A stretch of DNA of 40,128 nt, taken from positions 1 through 40,128 of the forward strand of contig JALENY010000033.1 in assembly GCA_022767285.1 (NCBI GenBank), in the 5' to 3' direction. Origin of the DNA: Lachnospiraceae bacterium (lineage in GTDB: Bacteria > Bacillota > Clostridia > Lachnospirales > Lachnospiraceae). Shown here one piece after another: positions 15,710 to 23,295 of the stretch (position 1 is its first letter; every line of letters starts with the position of its first letter). A program made the translations under genes and the position numbers. The notes below the pieces were generated by a model. The model was not told the origin of the DNA. It saw only the letters and a list, made by a program, of their open reading frames with translations, and ran no database searches.

Positions 15710-17746
15710 ATGAAAAGAAAAAAATGGCTCCCATTGTTGATAAGTGCCTGCATGATTCTCGGAGGCTGTGGAAAAACTTCCGATGCAGGAGCAGATGATA
15801 CTGCGGTGACAGACCAGGAAGAAAGCAGTGCAGCAGGTCAGAATGGGTCGGAAGAAAACGGGATTGAAAAATCTATGCTGATCGTTACAGCTGATATGGC
15901 TGATTTTAAAGAAGATGACAGCTACACAGACTGGAAAAACGGAAGTTATACGGAAATTTTATTGAATGGAAATTCGGCAAAAGCAGATGGAAAAGGAACC
16001 GGAACGACGATTTCGGACGGTGTGATAACCATAAATCAGAGTGGTACCTATGTGTTTTCCGGTACATTGGATGATGGACAGATTGTGGTGGGAGCAGCGG
16101 ACGAGGAAAAGGTACGGATCGTCTTAAATGGAGCGGAGGTCACATGTTCCGACGGCCCCGCTATTGTATGTACCGGTGCGGATAAACTGACAATTTCTCT
16201 GGAAAATGATACGGAAAATGTTCTGACAGATGGAAGTGAGTATGTGTCCGAAGATTATACGGCAGCTATATACAGCAAAGCGGATCTGGTGCTGAATGGC
16301 TCAGGCATGCTCACCATAAATGCAAATTATAATAATGGAATTCAGAGTAAGGACGATCTGCGCATCCTGGAAGGCAGTTATTCGGTGAATTCGATAGATG
16401 ACGGACTGGTCGGCAAGGACAAAGTGGCAATAAAAGATGGTACTTTTTCGATTAATGCAGGTGGTGACGGTATAAAAGCCACCAATACAGAGGATGCGGA
16501 AAGAGGATTTATTTACATTGGAAACGGCACATATACGATCGTATCCGGTACGGATGGCGTTCAGGCAGAGACCGGTATGCTGATCGAAAACGGAGTTTTT
16601 ACGATCAATTCCGGAAATGACAGTATTACCAGCAATGGAACCATTACGGTGGGTGGAGGAGAATATAATCTGTCTGCAGGAGATGATGCGGTGCATGCGG
16701 ACAGTCAGCTTGTGCTGAATGATGGAAATTTCATGATACCCCAGTGTGTGGAAGGTCTGGAAAGTGCCGATCTGATAATCAATGGAGGAACTTATGATAT
16801 TACTGCTTCCGATGACGCAATAAACGGCGCCGGCGGAGAAACGGATACTGCCGGAATGGATGGACAGATGCCCGATGGAACGGAATTTCCGGAAAACGGT
16901 CAGATGCCGGATGGAGCAGAACCTCCGAAAGAAGGTCGGATGCGTGGAAATACGGGAGGCCAGGTACCGGAAGGGGCAGAACCGGGAACAGAAAATCAGA
17001 TACCGGAAGGAGTAGAACCGGGAACAGAAAACCAGGTACCGGAAGGAATGGAACTGAGGGCAGAGGATCAGCTATTGGATGTAACGAAACTGGGGACAGA
17101 GGATCCATTGCCCGAAGGAACGGAACCGGGAACAGAAAGTCAAAAACCCGGAAGAATGTGGTCCTCAGAAGATTCAGCTGGTAAAGATTTCACAGAAGGT
17201 GGGGCTGCGCCGGAAATTCCGCAAGGTGAGACAGACGGTACACAGAGATCCTGGAATCAAAAAGGCATGGGCGGCCGCGGTGAGATGGGCGGCGGAAAAG
17301 GCATGATGAGTGCTTCCAGCGGAACATTGACTATCACAGGCGGAACCATAGTTGTTCACAGCGAAGGTGATGGAATTGATGTAAATGGAAGTACTTCTGT
17401 GACAGGTGGAAAGATAATTGTAGAAGGGTCCACAAGCAGCGGAAATTCAGCGCTGGACTACGATGGTACCTTTGTTGTCGACGGAGGAGAGCTGATTGCG
17501 GTGGGCAGTTCCGGTATGATGCAGACTCTTTCCAAAGAATCGAAAGTACCCTTTATCACTGTGGTGTTTCAAAAAATGCAGGCCGGACAGACCGTTGCAG
17601 TGAAAGATGTTTCCGGAAACGTAATCATGGAGTATACACCGTCTAAAGCTTACGAGAGTCTGATTTTTGCATCGGATGATCTGGAGGAAGGAAAAACATA
17701 TCAGGTATACGCGGGAAATACGCTGTTGGCGGAAGCGGAACTATAA
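15710..17746 (+). CDS. Lipoprotein with carbohydrate-binding beta-helix (DUF4353/Cthe_2159 family)
   Basis: A 678-aa exported protein. A signal peptide ends in the lipobox LGGC with Cys20 as the lipidated residue, so it is probably anchored outside the membrane. From about 55 to 380 come repeated strands of the form G-x-Y-x-I-x-x-G-x-D-G, typical of a right-handed parallel beta-helix and matching the carbohydrate-binding DUF4353 family, whose clostridial member Cthe_2159 binds plant polysaccharides. Residues 385-530 are a Pro/Glu/Gly-rich low-complexity insert with 12-residue tandem repeats; more beta-helix rungs and a C-terminal sandwich follow. It is the last gene of the VTC-DUF4956 unit, 11 bases downstream. 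Confidence 0.87.
   Translation: MKRKKWLPLLISACMILGGCGKTSDAGADDTAVTDQEESSAAGQNGSEENGIEKSMLIVTADMADFKEDDSYTDWKNGSYTEILLNGNSAKADGKGTGTTISDGVITINQSGTYVFSGTLDDGQIVVGAADEEKVRIVLNGAEVTCSDGPAIVCTGADKLTISLENDTENVLTDGSEYVSEDYTAAIYSKADLVLNGSGMLTINANYNNGIQSKDDLRILEGSYSVNSIDDGLVGKDKVAIKDGTFSINAGGDGIKATNTEDAERGFIYIGNGTYTIVSGTDGVQAETGMLIENGVFTINSGNDSITSNGTITVGGGEYNLSAGDDAVHADSQLVLNDGNFMIPQCVEGLESADLIINGGTYDITASDDAINGAGGETDTAGMDGQMPDGTEFPENGQMPDGAEPPKEGRMRGNTGGQVPEGAEPGTENQIPEGVEPGTENQVPEGMELRAEDQLLDVTKLGTEDPLPEGTEPGTESQKPGRMWSSEDSAGKDFTEGGAAPEIPQGETDGTQRSWNQKGMGGRGEMGGGKGMMSASSGTLTITGGTIVVHSEGDGIDVNGSTSVTGGKIIVEGSTSSGNSALDYDGTFVVDGGELIAVGSSGMMQTLSKESKVPFITVVFQKMQAGQTVAVKDVSGNVIMEYTPSKAYESLIFASDDLEEGKTYQVYAGNTLLAEAEL
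16961..17140 (+). repeat. Five 36-bp in-frame tandem repeats
   Basis: Units begin at 16961, 16997, 17033, 17069 and 17105 and encode 12-residue copies such as QVPEGAEPGTEN and QIPEGVEPGTEN (residues 418-477 of the lipoprotein). Copies 1, 2 and 5 are close; 3 and 4 are diverged. A related, less regular block with QMPDG motifs lies just upstream. Unit number is likely to vary between strains. Confidence 0.85.
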
Positions 17747-17771
17747 TTGTTCACGTATATTTCATAAGAAA

Positions 17772-17806
17772 AACCGGTTAAAAGATAAATCTTCAATAGA
17801 CCGGTT
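17772..17806 (+). terminator. Possible terminator after the lipoprotein gene
   Basis: A 6-bp AACCGG/CCGGTT inverted repeat (17772-17777 with 17801-17806) has a 23-base loop and no T run. It is weak evidence for the end of the VTC operon. Confidence 0.3.
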
Positions 17807-17926
17807 ATGGTGATGAGGTATATAAATCGTTAAAATATGATTTTTGTCCACTTGATATGATGAAGAAAGTAAGATACAATACACAGGTAAAAAGACGAAA
17901 AGCAGCCAGGAATGCTGAAAAAAGAT

Positions 17927-17964
17927 AACGTCGCTGTACGGGCATGATTTTGTACAGCGACGTT
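17927..17964 (+). other. Perfect 13-bp hairpin upstream of precorrin-2 dehydrogenase
   Basis: An exact inverted repeat (17927-17939 with 17952-17964) encloses a 12-base loop and ends 23 bases before the next start codon, just ahead of its AAAGGG ribosome site. There is no T run. It could be an operator, an mRNA stabiliser or a translation control structure; I recognise no known family. Confidence 0.6.
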
Positions 17965-17987
17965 GATATGTAAGAAAGGGATCAGAT

Positions 17988-18455
17988 ATGGAGAAAAATA
18001 AGGTGTATTTTCCACTTTTTATAGATTTGTCGGAAAAGAAAATACTCGTGGTTGGCGGTGGAAAAATCGCTGCCAGAAGAGTGCATACGCTGATTCCGTT
18101 CTGCAGTAAGATAAAAGTGGTTGCGCCGGAAATCACAGGGGAAATACTGGAAAAACCGGTGGAATGCGAAAAAAGGAAATTTTTGATGGAAGACCTGGAA
18201 GGCGCAGATCTGGTGCTTGCAGCGACAGATGATCCGGCTGTTGATGAGATAATCTGGAACTTGTGTCGGCAGAAAAAAATACCGGTAAATATTGCTTCGG
18301 ATAAAAGTAAGTGTGACTTTTTTTTCCCGGGCATTATTCAGGATAAAAATGTGGTGGTCGGTATAACGGCCAGCGGGGCAGATCATCGTCAGGCGCGAAA
18401 AGTCCGTGAAATAATTGAGGAAGCCTGTTTTTCCGGAAAAAACAGCGAGGAGTGA
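17988..18455 (+). CDS. Precorrin-2 dehydrogenase / sirohydrochlorin ferrochelatase-type protein
   Basis: A 155-aa NAD-binding protein of the Met8p/CysG N-domain family that oxidises precorrin-2 to sirohydrochlorin for siroheme (or cobalt-corrin) synthesis. It begins with FPLFIDLSEKKILVVGGGKIAARR, the standard dinucleotide-binding opening (GGGKIA at about 23-28), continues with VLAATDDPAVDEIIW and ends soon after the GITASGADHRQARKVREII motif. Full bifunctional proteins are ~200 aa or more, so the C-terminal helical dimerisation part is short, as in many clostridial versions. No other hem or cbi gene is adjacent. Confidence 0.88.
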   Translation: MEKNKVYFPLFIDLSEKKILVVGGGKIAARRVHTLIPFCSKIKVVAPEITGEILEKPVECEKRKFLMEDLEGADLVLAATDDPAVDEIIWNLCRQKKIPVNIASDKSKCDFFFPGIIQDKNVVVGITASGADHRQARKVREIIEEACFSGKNSEE

Positions 18456-18477
18456 ATACAAAGAAATAGATGTCACA

Positions 18478-18507
18478 GGTATTTGGACAGACACATTCGG
18501 ATACAAT
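18478..18507 (+). promoter_or_regulatory. Candidate sigma-E (sporulation) promoter for spoIID
   Basis: GGTATTT (18478-18484), a 15-base spacer and GATACAAT (18500-18507) resemble the mother-cell sigma-E pattern of ATATT and CATACAAT elements. Transcription would start about 25 bases before the SpoIID start codon, as expected for the sigma-E regulon. This is motif matching only. Confidence 0.4.
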
Positions 18508-18540
18508 AGAATAGATACTTTATTTGTGTGGGAAGCAAAA

Positions 18541-19437
18541 ATGGATGAGTTCTGGAAAGAAATAGCGGCAGTTTTTGCAGTGATCCTGTTACTGCCGCTG
18601 CTTTTGGCTTTTTTCATTCAGGGAAGACAGGGGATATCCATCGGGGAAAAAGAGGAAATGGAGACATATCTGCCTTTTTTGATGGCGGAGACACTTCGGA
18701 CAGATTCTCATCCGGAGACCATGAAGGCTTGGGCCGTTCTTATGAGAAGCAATGTTACAAAGGCTTTGCATGAGGGAGGCTTAAGCCTTTCTGATTTTCG
18801 GGAAGTCTGTATTGGAAACATGGAAAATCCGGATAACGATTATCTGGATTTTTACGGGAAACTGGCAGAGGCTTGCCGGGAAACAGAAGGAGAAATGGTT
18901 TTCTATAAAGGAGATATCTGTTATTGCCCTTTTTTTACGGTGAGCAACGGTGCGACCCGGGATGCTTTTGAAAATTTCGGGGAAAATACATATCCTTATC
19001 TGATCTCTGTGCCAAGTCACAAAGATGAGGAGAGCTCTGATTATATAGCAGTGACATATTGCCAAAAAGAAGAATTTTATGAAAAAATGAAGCGTTTTTA
19101 TCCGAAGTGTTTTGTAAAAGAAGGAGAAACCGCAAATGAATTTGCCGAGGTGTCAATAAAAGAGCAGGATTCTGCCGGGTATGTAAAGTGGCTGGCGATC
19201 GGTGATCAGTGGATCGGAGGAGAAGCATTCCGCAAAGATATGGGGCTGCCATCCAGTTGCTTTTCCATCGAAATGTCAGAAAATCAGGTTCGGATTACAT
19301 GCAAAGGAGTCGGTCATGGATTTGGTTTTTCGTGGTATGGGGCGAATGCTATGGCAGTGGAGGGAAAAGACTACCGGGAACTGATCAAATACTATTTTTA
19401 TGATGTAACGATTTCAAAAGAAAACAGAGATGATTGA
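18541..19437 (+). CDS. spoIID: SpoIID/LytB-domain protein (stage II sporulation protein D)
   Basis: Predicted lytic transglycosylase acting in peptidoglycan remodelling during forespore engulfment. The 298-aa product begins MDEFWKEIAAVFAVILLLPLLL, a short cytoplasmic N terminus and a single membrane anchor. The SpoIID domain follows with EMETYLPFLMAETL (containing the catalytic-Glu region), ETMKAWAVLMRSNV, a Cys-containing central part and the conserved C-terminal GVGHGFGFSWYGANAMA. I start at 18541; a frame open from 18415 overlaps the previous gene. It is slightly shorter than the ~340 aa Bacillus protein. Downstream lies a SpoIIQ-like gene. Confidence 0.88.
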   Translation: MDEFWKEIAAVFAVILLLPLLLAFFIQGRQGISIGEKEEMETYLPFLMAETLRTDSHPETMKAWAVLMRSNVTKALHEGGLSLSDFREVCIGNMENPDNDYLDFYGKLAEACRETEGEMVFYKGDICYCPFFTVSNGATRDAFENFGENTYPYLISVPSHKDEESSDYIAVTYCQKEEFYEKMKRFYPKCFVKEGETANEFAEVSIKEQDSAGYVKWLAIGDQWIGGEAFRKDMGLPSSCFSIEMSENQVRITCKGVGHGFGFSWYGANAMAVEGKDYRELIKYYFYDVTISKENRDD

Positions 19438-19591
19438 AGTAGGTTATTATGAAAAAGCAATATCAAGAGAGAATAAAGTATTTGAAATAAGCGATTATCA
19501 TGAAATAACAATTTCAATACAGGAATGAATAGATTCTCATATTCTGGCAAACCTATAATTACATCAGAACATACAGGTAGAGGTGAAGAAT

Positions 19592-20386
19592 ATGAGTAAA
19601 AGACAGAAATTAATAAGATGGATTATCAGCGGAACTCTTCTGGCAGCAGTGGCACTGGTTGGAATCAGCGTATACCAGGTGGAAACAGGAAAACCGGATA
19701 AGTCACAGGGAGAAGAGCTGGCGGAAGTGCCGGATTCGGATCAGGAACAGGCACAAATGACGACAGATGAGGAAAATGCAGATGAGCAGACGGGAACTTC
19801 ACAGCCGCATCATTCGACCGTTGTGGACGAAGATGAAGAAATTCAGAGTGAAGAGCAGAAAACAGAGCAGGATGCGGAGGATGCTGCGTCGGCTGATGTC
19901 AGTGCCAAGATGGAAGAATCGGTTGACAATATTTCGGAAGAAGTGGATGCCACTGTTTTGCCGGAACTGAATTTTTCCGAAGAAACACTATTGAGCTGGC
20001 CGGTGGAGGGTCAGATAATCCTGGATTACAGTATGGACCATACGGTATATTTCCAGACTCTTGATGTATACAAATACAATCCTTCCATTCTTGTAGGTAC
20101 CCCGGTTGGAGAGCCGGTCATTGCAGCTGCAAATTGTAAAATTGTGAGCATCGAAGATTCTGTGGAAACGGGAACAACGATCACGACAGATCTCGGAAAT
20201 GGTTATCAGGCCGTTTATGGACAGTTAGCGGATGTGCAGGTTGCAGTTAATGATGTTGTTCCGGAAGGAACGATCCTCGGATATGTAAATCAACAGAGCC
20301 GTTTTTATGCAGAAGAAGGCAGCAACCTGTATTTTGCTATGACAAAAGACGGTGAGAGCATTGATCCGGTAATCTATCTTCCTTAG
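19592..20386 (+). CDS. SpoIIQ-like M23/LytM-domain protein, catalytically degenerate
   Basis: A 264-aa protein with an N-terminal membrane anchor (about 9-27), an acidic Glu/Asp/Gln-rich linker (about 32-125) and a C-terminal LytM/M23-like domain (about 130-264). That architecture is that of SpoIIQ, the forespore partner of SpoIIIAH. The zinc ligands are missing: the HxxxD site reads FQTLD, the Y-x-H-L site reads YGQLA, and the HLHFE site reads NLYFAM. A scaffolding role rather than peptidase activity is inferred. ATG at 19592 has GAGGTGA at ideal spacing; a GTG at 19583 is less likely. It follows spoIID after 154 bases. Confidence 0.8.
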   Translation: MSKRQKLIRWIISGTLLAAVALVGISVYQVETGKPDKSQGEELAEVPDSDQEQAQMTTDEENADEQTGTSQPHHSTVVDEDEEIQSEEQKTEQDAEDAASADVSAKMEESVDNISEEVDATVLPELNFSEETLLSWPVEGQIILDYSMDHTVYFQTLDVYKYNPSILVGTPVGEPVIAAANCKIVSIEDSVETGTTITTDLGNGYQAVYGQLADVQVAVNDVVPEGTILGYVNQQSRFYAEEGSNLYFAMTKDGESIDPVIYLP

Positions 20387-20766
20387 TTTTTTACCGGTCT
20401 TGCACACTTTCAGAGAAAGAGAGTATAATAAAGTATACTCAGAAGATTTTTGTTTTATCATTTGGAGAATCTTGAGGGTTTACCATATTGAAAATCCGCA
20501 ATCGTTTTAAATCACAGGTATCATGGAGTCAAACCTGGTTTTGGCTTTGGTGTTTCAATATGGGTAAAGCACAAGTGTCATGTCGATTGCTTCATATAGA
20601 GACTGCTGTGGATAACGGTCTGTTAAATAAAGTTTGCTGTGCAGATTTTTCCATGGCAGTTTACATATATTTGAGACAATGTAAAAAGAGTAATGAGAAA
20701 GAAACAGAGCTTTATGATTGTCTGTGCAGGAATTTTGAATTGGTGCATGAAAAGCAGAGGAAAAAA
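20387..20766. other. 380-base non-coding gap with structured segment
   Basis: The gap holds an AT-rich 7-bp hairpin (20421-20427 with 20434-20440) that may end the SpoIIQ-like transcript, and a larger inverted repeat at 20479-20568 described separately. A frame is open across part of it but lacks a ribosome site and homology to the protein that follows. Confidence 0.45.
20479..20568 (+). repeat. Long-range inverted repeat with nested hairpin
   Basis: The arms TTTACCATATTGAAA (20479-20493) and its complement with one extra base (20553-20568) enclose about 60 bases. Inside, CAGGT near 20515 can pair with ACCTG near 20533. The nested structure suggests a structured RNA or a small palindromic element; nothing known was recognised. 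Confidence 0.45.
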
Positions 20767-21003
20767 ATGAACTATACTTACATTTTAAAGTGCAGTGATG
20801 GAAGTCTGTATACCGGTTGGACAAACGATCTGGAAAAAAGAATTGCGGCACACAATGCCGGAAAAGGGGCAAAGTATACGAAAAGCCGCAGGCCGGTGAT
20901 ACTGGTTTATTATGAAGCTTTTGAGACGAAGGAAGAGGCTATGCAGAGGGAGTATCGGATTAAACGGCTTCCAAGAGCGGAGAAAGAAAAACTGATCGGA
21001 TAA
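20767..21003 (+). CDS. GIY-YIG nuclease family protein (YhbQ-like)
   Basis: A 78-aa single-domain GIY-YIG protein. The start [26 protein letters not shown] holds the paired signature (YIL around 5-7, YTG around 15-17) and the catalytic Arg at about 25. [26 protein letters not shown] and [12 protein letters not shown] complete the family pattern. The length is normal for UPF0213/YhbQ proteins, which are linked to DNA repair or structure-specific cleavage but not well defined. AGAGGA 6 bases upstream supports the start. It precedes the AraC-type gene by 17 bases. Confidence 0.9.
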   Translation: MNYTYILKCSDGSLYTGWTNDLEKRIAAHNAGKGAKYTKSRRPVILVYYEAFETKEEAMQREYRIKRLPRAEKEKLIG

Positions 21004-21020
21004 AACTGGGAGGTGTTATC

Positions 21021-21911
21021 ATGCTTTATCTTACGGATGATGTTCCGATATGGAAGGATGAATTTAAATTGCTTACGCGGGAACAGTTAAATATACCGGC
21101 GCTTCATATGATGGGATATGCCCATTTTCAGACAGTCCATGCGGTACTGGACACGCATTTTCACACTAATATGGAATTTGTGGTGGTCATGAACGGAAAA
21201 CAGCAGTACGTTGTAGGGGGAAAACGCTATATACTGTATGGAAATGAATTTTTTGTTACATACCCCTATGAGCAGCATGGGAGCGGAGGCGTTTCCCAGG
21301 ATGTATGTGAATTTATATGGTTTCAGATCGATCTGTCTTCTTCAAAAAATTTTCTGGGGCTTACCCCTCCCCACAGCGAGTATCTGTTTCGCCAGATGCT
21401 GAATTATCATCACCGTACGAAAAAAACGAATATAAAAGATGTATCCCTGTTACATAAGGCGTTTTGCCTGTTTTCATCAAAAGAACTTCCTCAGCAGACA
21501 CTGGGATACAGTTATTTCCTGCAATTTATTTTGAAAAATATCTGTACCCCGGATGTTGAACTGAAAAAAGACATATACAGTGAAGATATACAGGATGCGA
21601 TGACGTTTATCCATGAGAATCTGCTGAATGACCTGAGTATTGACCTTATTGCGGAAAAATGTGGGCTGTCTTCATCGCGTTTTAAAGCAAAATTCAAAGA
21701 ACAGCTTGGAATTACGCCCCATGCATATATCAATTTCCTTAAAATTGATTCTGCAAAAATATATCTGAAGGATATGGACAAGTCGATTACCGATATTGCA
21801 TATCTGCTGAATTTTTCTTCCAGCAATCATTTTGCTTCTGTGTTTAAAAAATATACCGGATATACACCAACGGATTTTCGAAATAAGAAGTTTTCCGGTA
21901 TCATGATCTGA
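21021..21911 (+). CDS. AraC family transcriptional regulator
   Basis: A 296-aa DNA-binding regulator. The N-terminal half (about 25-110) is a cupin-like sensing domain with HTNMEFVVVMNGKQQY and YPYEQHG. The C-terminal ~100 residues form two helix-turn-helix units: LSIDLIAEKCGLSSSRFKAKF and SITDIAYLLNFSSSNHFASVF, the latter followed by the GYTPTDFR family ending. GGGAGG precedes the start. It is upstream of, and co-directional with, the UroD-family and PatB-type genes, which are its most plausible targets; the ligand is unknown. Confidence 0.92.
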   Translation: MLYLTDDVPIWKDEFKLLTREQLNIPALHMMGYAHFQTVHAVLDTHFHTNMEFVVVMNGKQQYVVGGKRYILYGNEFFVTYPYEQHGSGGVSQDVCEFIWFQIDLSSSKNFLGLTPPHSEYLFRQMLNYHHRTKKTNIKDVSLLHKAFCLFSSKELPQQTLGYSYFLQFILKNICTPDVELKKDIYSEDIQDAMTFIHENLLNDLSIDLIAEKCGLSSSRFKAKFKEQLGITPHAYINFLKIDSAKIYLKDMDKSITDIAYLLNFSSSNHFASVFKKYTGYTPTDFRNKKFSGIMI

Positions 21912-21914
21912 CAT

Positions 21915-21975
21915 CGCCGGTGCACGAAGGCTGATATAGCTTTTTGTACGCCGGCGTTTGCTATGTACAAAAAAG
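21915..21975 (+). other. Overlapping alternative hairpins in the UroD-family leader
   Basis: One imperfect stem pairs 21915-21925 with 21946-21956. A second pairs CTTTTTGTAC (21940-21949) with GTACAAAAAAG (21965-21975). They share bases 21946-21949 and so exclude each other. The first can act as terminator of the AraC gene; together they could form an attenuator. No T run directly follows. Confidence 0.4.
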
Positions 21976-22125
21976 TACTGAGGACTATTGTGTATGAACA
22001 GCGTCTTTATTTCGTTATATAATCTTATCATGGTTCCTGCAGGATTGCGGAACAATCCGTAAAACGGTTTTACTATCTTATCCAATCATGAATGATCAGA
22101 AAAATGTAATGTATAAGGAGGAAAA

Positions 22126-23142
22126 ATGATGACATCAAGAGAATTGGTATATAAAACACTTGAATTTGAAAATAAAGAAGGACGGGTTCCGAGACAGATG
22201 TGGTTACTTCCCTGGGCGGAAATGAACTATGGCCCGATGGTTGAAAAGATTTCAAAAGAATTTGAAAATGATATTGTAGGTGCTCCAAATATTTTAAACA
22301 CAAAGCCAATTACACAGGGAGATCCCTATGAAGTGGGCGATTTTACCGATGAGTGGGGATGCCAGTTCCATAATGTACACAAAGGTATTATCGGTGAAGT
22401 AAAAGAAGCTCTGGTAAAGGACGAAGACTGGGAAGATGCAGACAATGTACATATTCCGGTGGAATGGCTTGATTTTGATGTAGATGCGGTTAATCAATAC
22501 TGCAGGAGCACGGACAAATTTGTCGTATCTGCATGCTGCCCGAGACCTTTTGAACAGCTGCAGTTTATTCGGACGACGCAGGAACTGTACATGGATTTGG
22601 TGGATCCGTCCCCGAATATGTTAAAGTTTATGCGGAAAATGCATACGTTCTACTGTGACCTACTGGAAAAATGGGCCAAAACAGATGTGGATGCTCTTAC
22701 TTTTATGGATGACTGGGGCAGCCAGAAAAGCCTTCTGATCAATCCTAAGATGTGGGATGAATATTTCCGCCCCATGTACAAGGATTATATTTCCATTGCA
22801 AAAAAATACGGAAAGAAAACATTTATGCATTCCGACGGAAATACACTGGATATTTATCCGAGAATGATTGAACTTGGGCTGGATGCCTTTAACACACAGA
22901 TCTTCTGTATCGGTGTGGAGAATCTGGAACAGTTTAAAGGTAAAATAACCTTCTGGGGAGAGATTGACCGTCAGCATCTTCTGCCGGAAGGAACCACGGA
23001 GGACATCAAAAAGGCGGTTGAAGATGTGCACAGAAGACTGTGGGCAGACGGTGGATGTATTGCTCAATGTGAGTTCGGTCCTGGGGCAAATCCGGATAAT
23101 GTATATACTGTATTTAAAACATGGGACTCATTTGGAAAATAG
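22126..23142 (+). CDS. Uroporphyrinogen decarboxylase (UroD) family protein
   Basis: A 338-aa cytosolic TIM-barrel protein of the URO-D family, which also includes cobalamin-dependent methyltransferase components (MtaA/CmuA type). Visible features are DALTFMDDWGSQKSLLINPKMWDEYFRPMYK, FMHSDGNTLDIYPRMIELGLDAFN and ITFWGEIDRQHLLPEGT, as in the methyltransferase-like branch. The true decarboxylase is associated with heme genes, which are absent here, so methyl transfer or another corrinoid or xenobiotic role is more likely. AAGGAGG precedes adjacent ATG codons at 22126 and 22129. Confidence 0.85.
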   Translation: MMTSRELVYKTLEFENKEGRVPRQMWLLPWAEMNYGPMVEKISKEFENDIVGAPNILNTKPITQGDPYEVGDFTDEWGCQFHNVHKGIIGEVKEALVKDEDWEDADNVHIPVEWLDFDVDAVNQYCRSTDKFVVSACCPRPFEQLQFIRTTQELYMDLVDPSPNMLKFMRKMHTFYCDLLEKWAKTDVDALTFMDDWGSQKSLLINPKMWDEYFRPMYKDYISIAKKYGKKTFMHSDGNTLDIYPRMIELGLDAFNTQIFCIGVENLEQFKGKITFWGEIDRQHLLPEGTTEDIKKAVEDVHRRLWADGGCIAQCEFGPGANPDNVYTVFKTWDSFGK

Positions 23143-23153
23143 ATGAAAATAGT

Positions 23154-23197
23154 GTCGGTGTATGGAGGACTGAGTCGTCTTCCGTACACCGACTTTT
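23154..23197 (+). terminator. Intrinsic terminator after the UroD-family gene
   Basis: A 13-bp stem with one wobble pair (23154-23166 with 23181-23193) is followed by a short T4 tract. It lies 12 bases past the stop, so the next gene probably has its own promoter or relies on readthrough. Confidence 0.7.
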
Positions 23198-23295
23198 ATG
23201 ATTAATGGGGCAAAACAGACGGAAGCGTATTAAATATTGCGATGGCGTCGGCTTTTGTGGTAAAGTGGAGTTATCTTATATCAGGAGAATGCGAT

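Noticed and set aside
16961-17140. Regularly spaced 36-base repeats as a CRISPR array
   Set aside because: The units are contiguous without spacers and stay in frame within the lipoprotein gene.
20488-20766. N-terminal extension of the GIY-YIG protein
   Set aside because: The extra 93 residues cross a structured inverted repeat, show no domain and lack a ribosome site; AGAGGA precedes the internal ATG at 20767.
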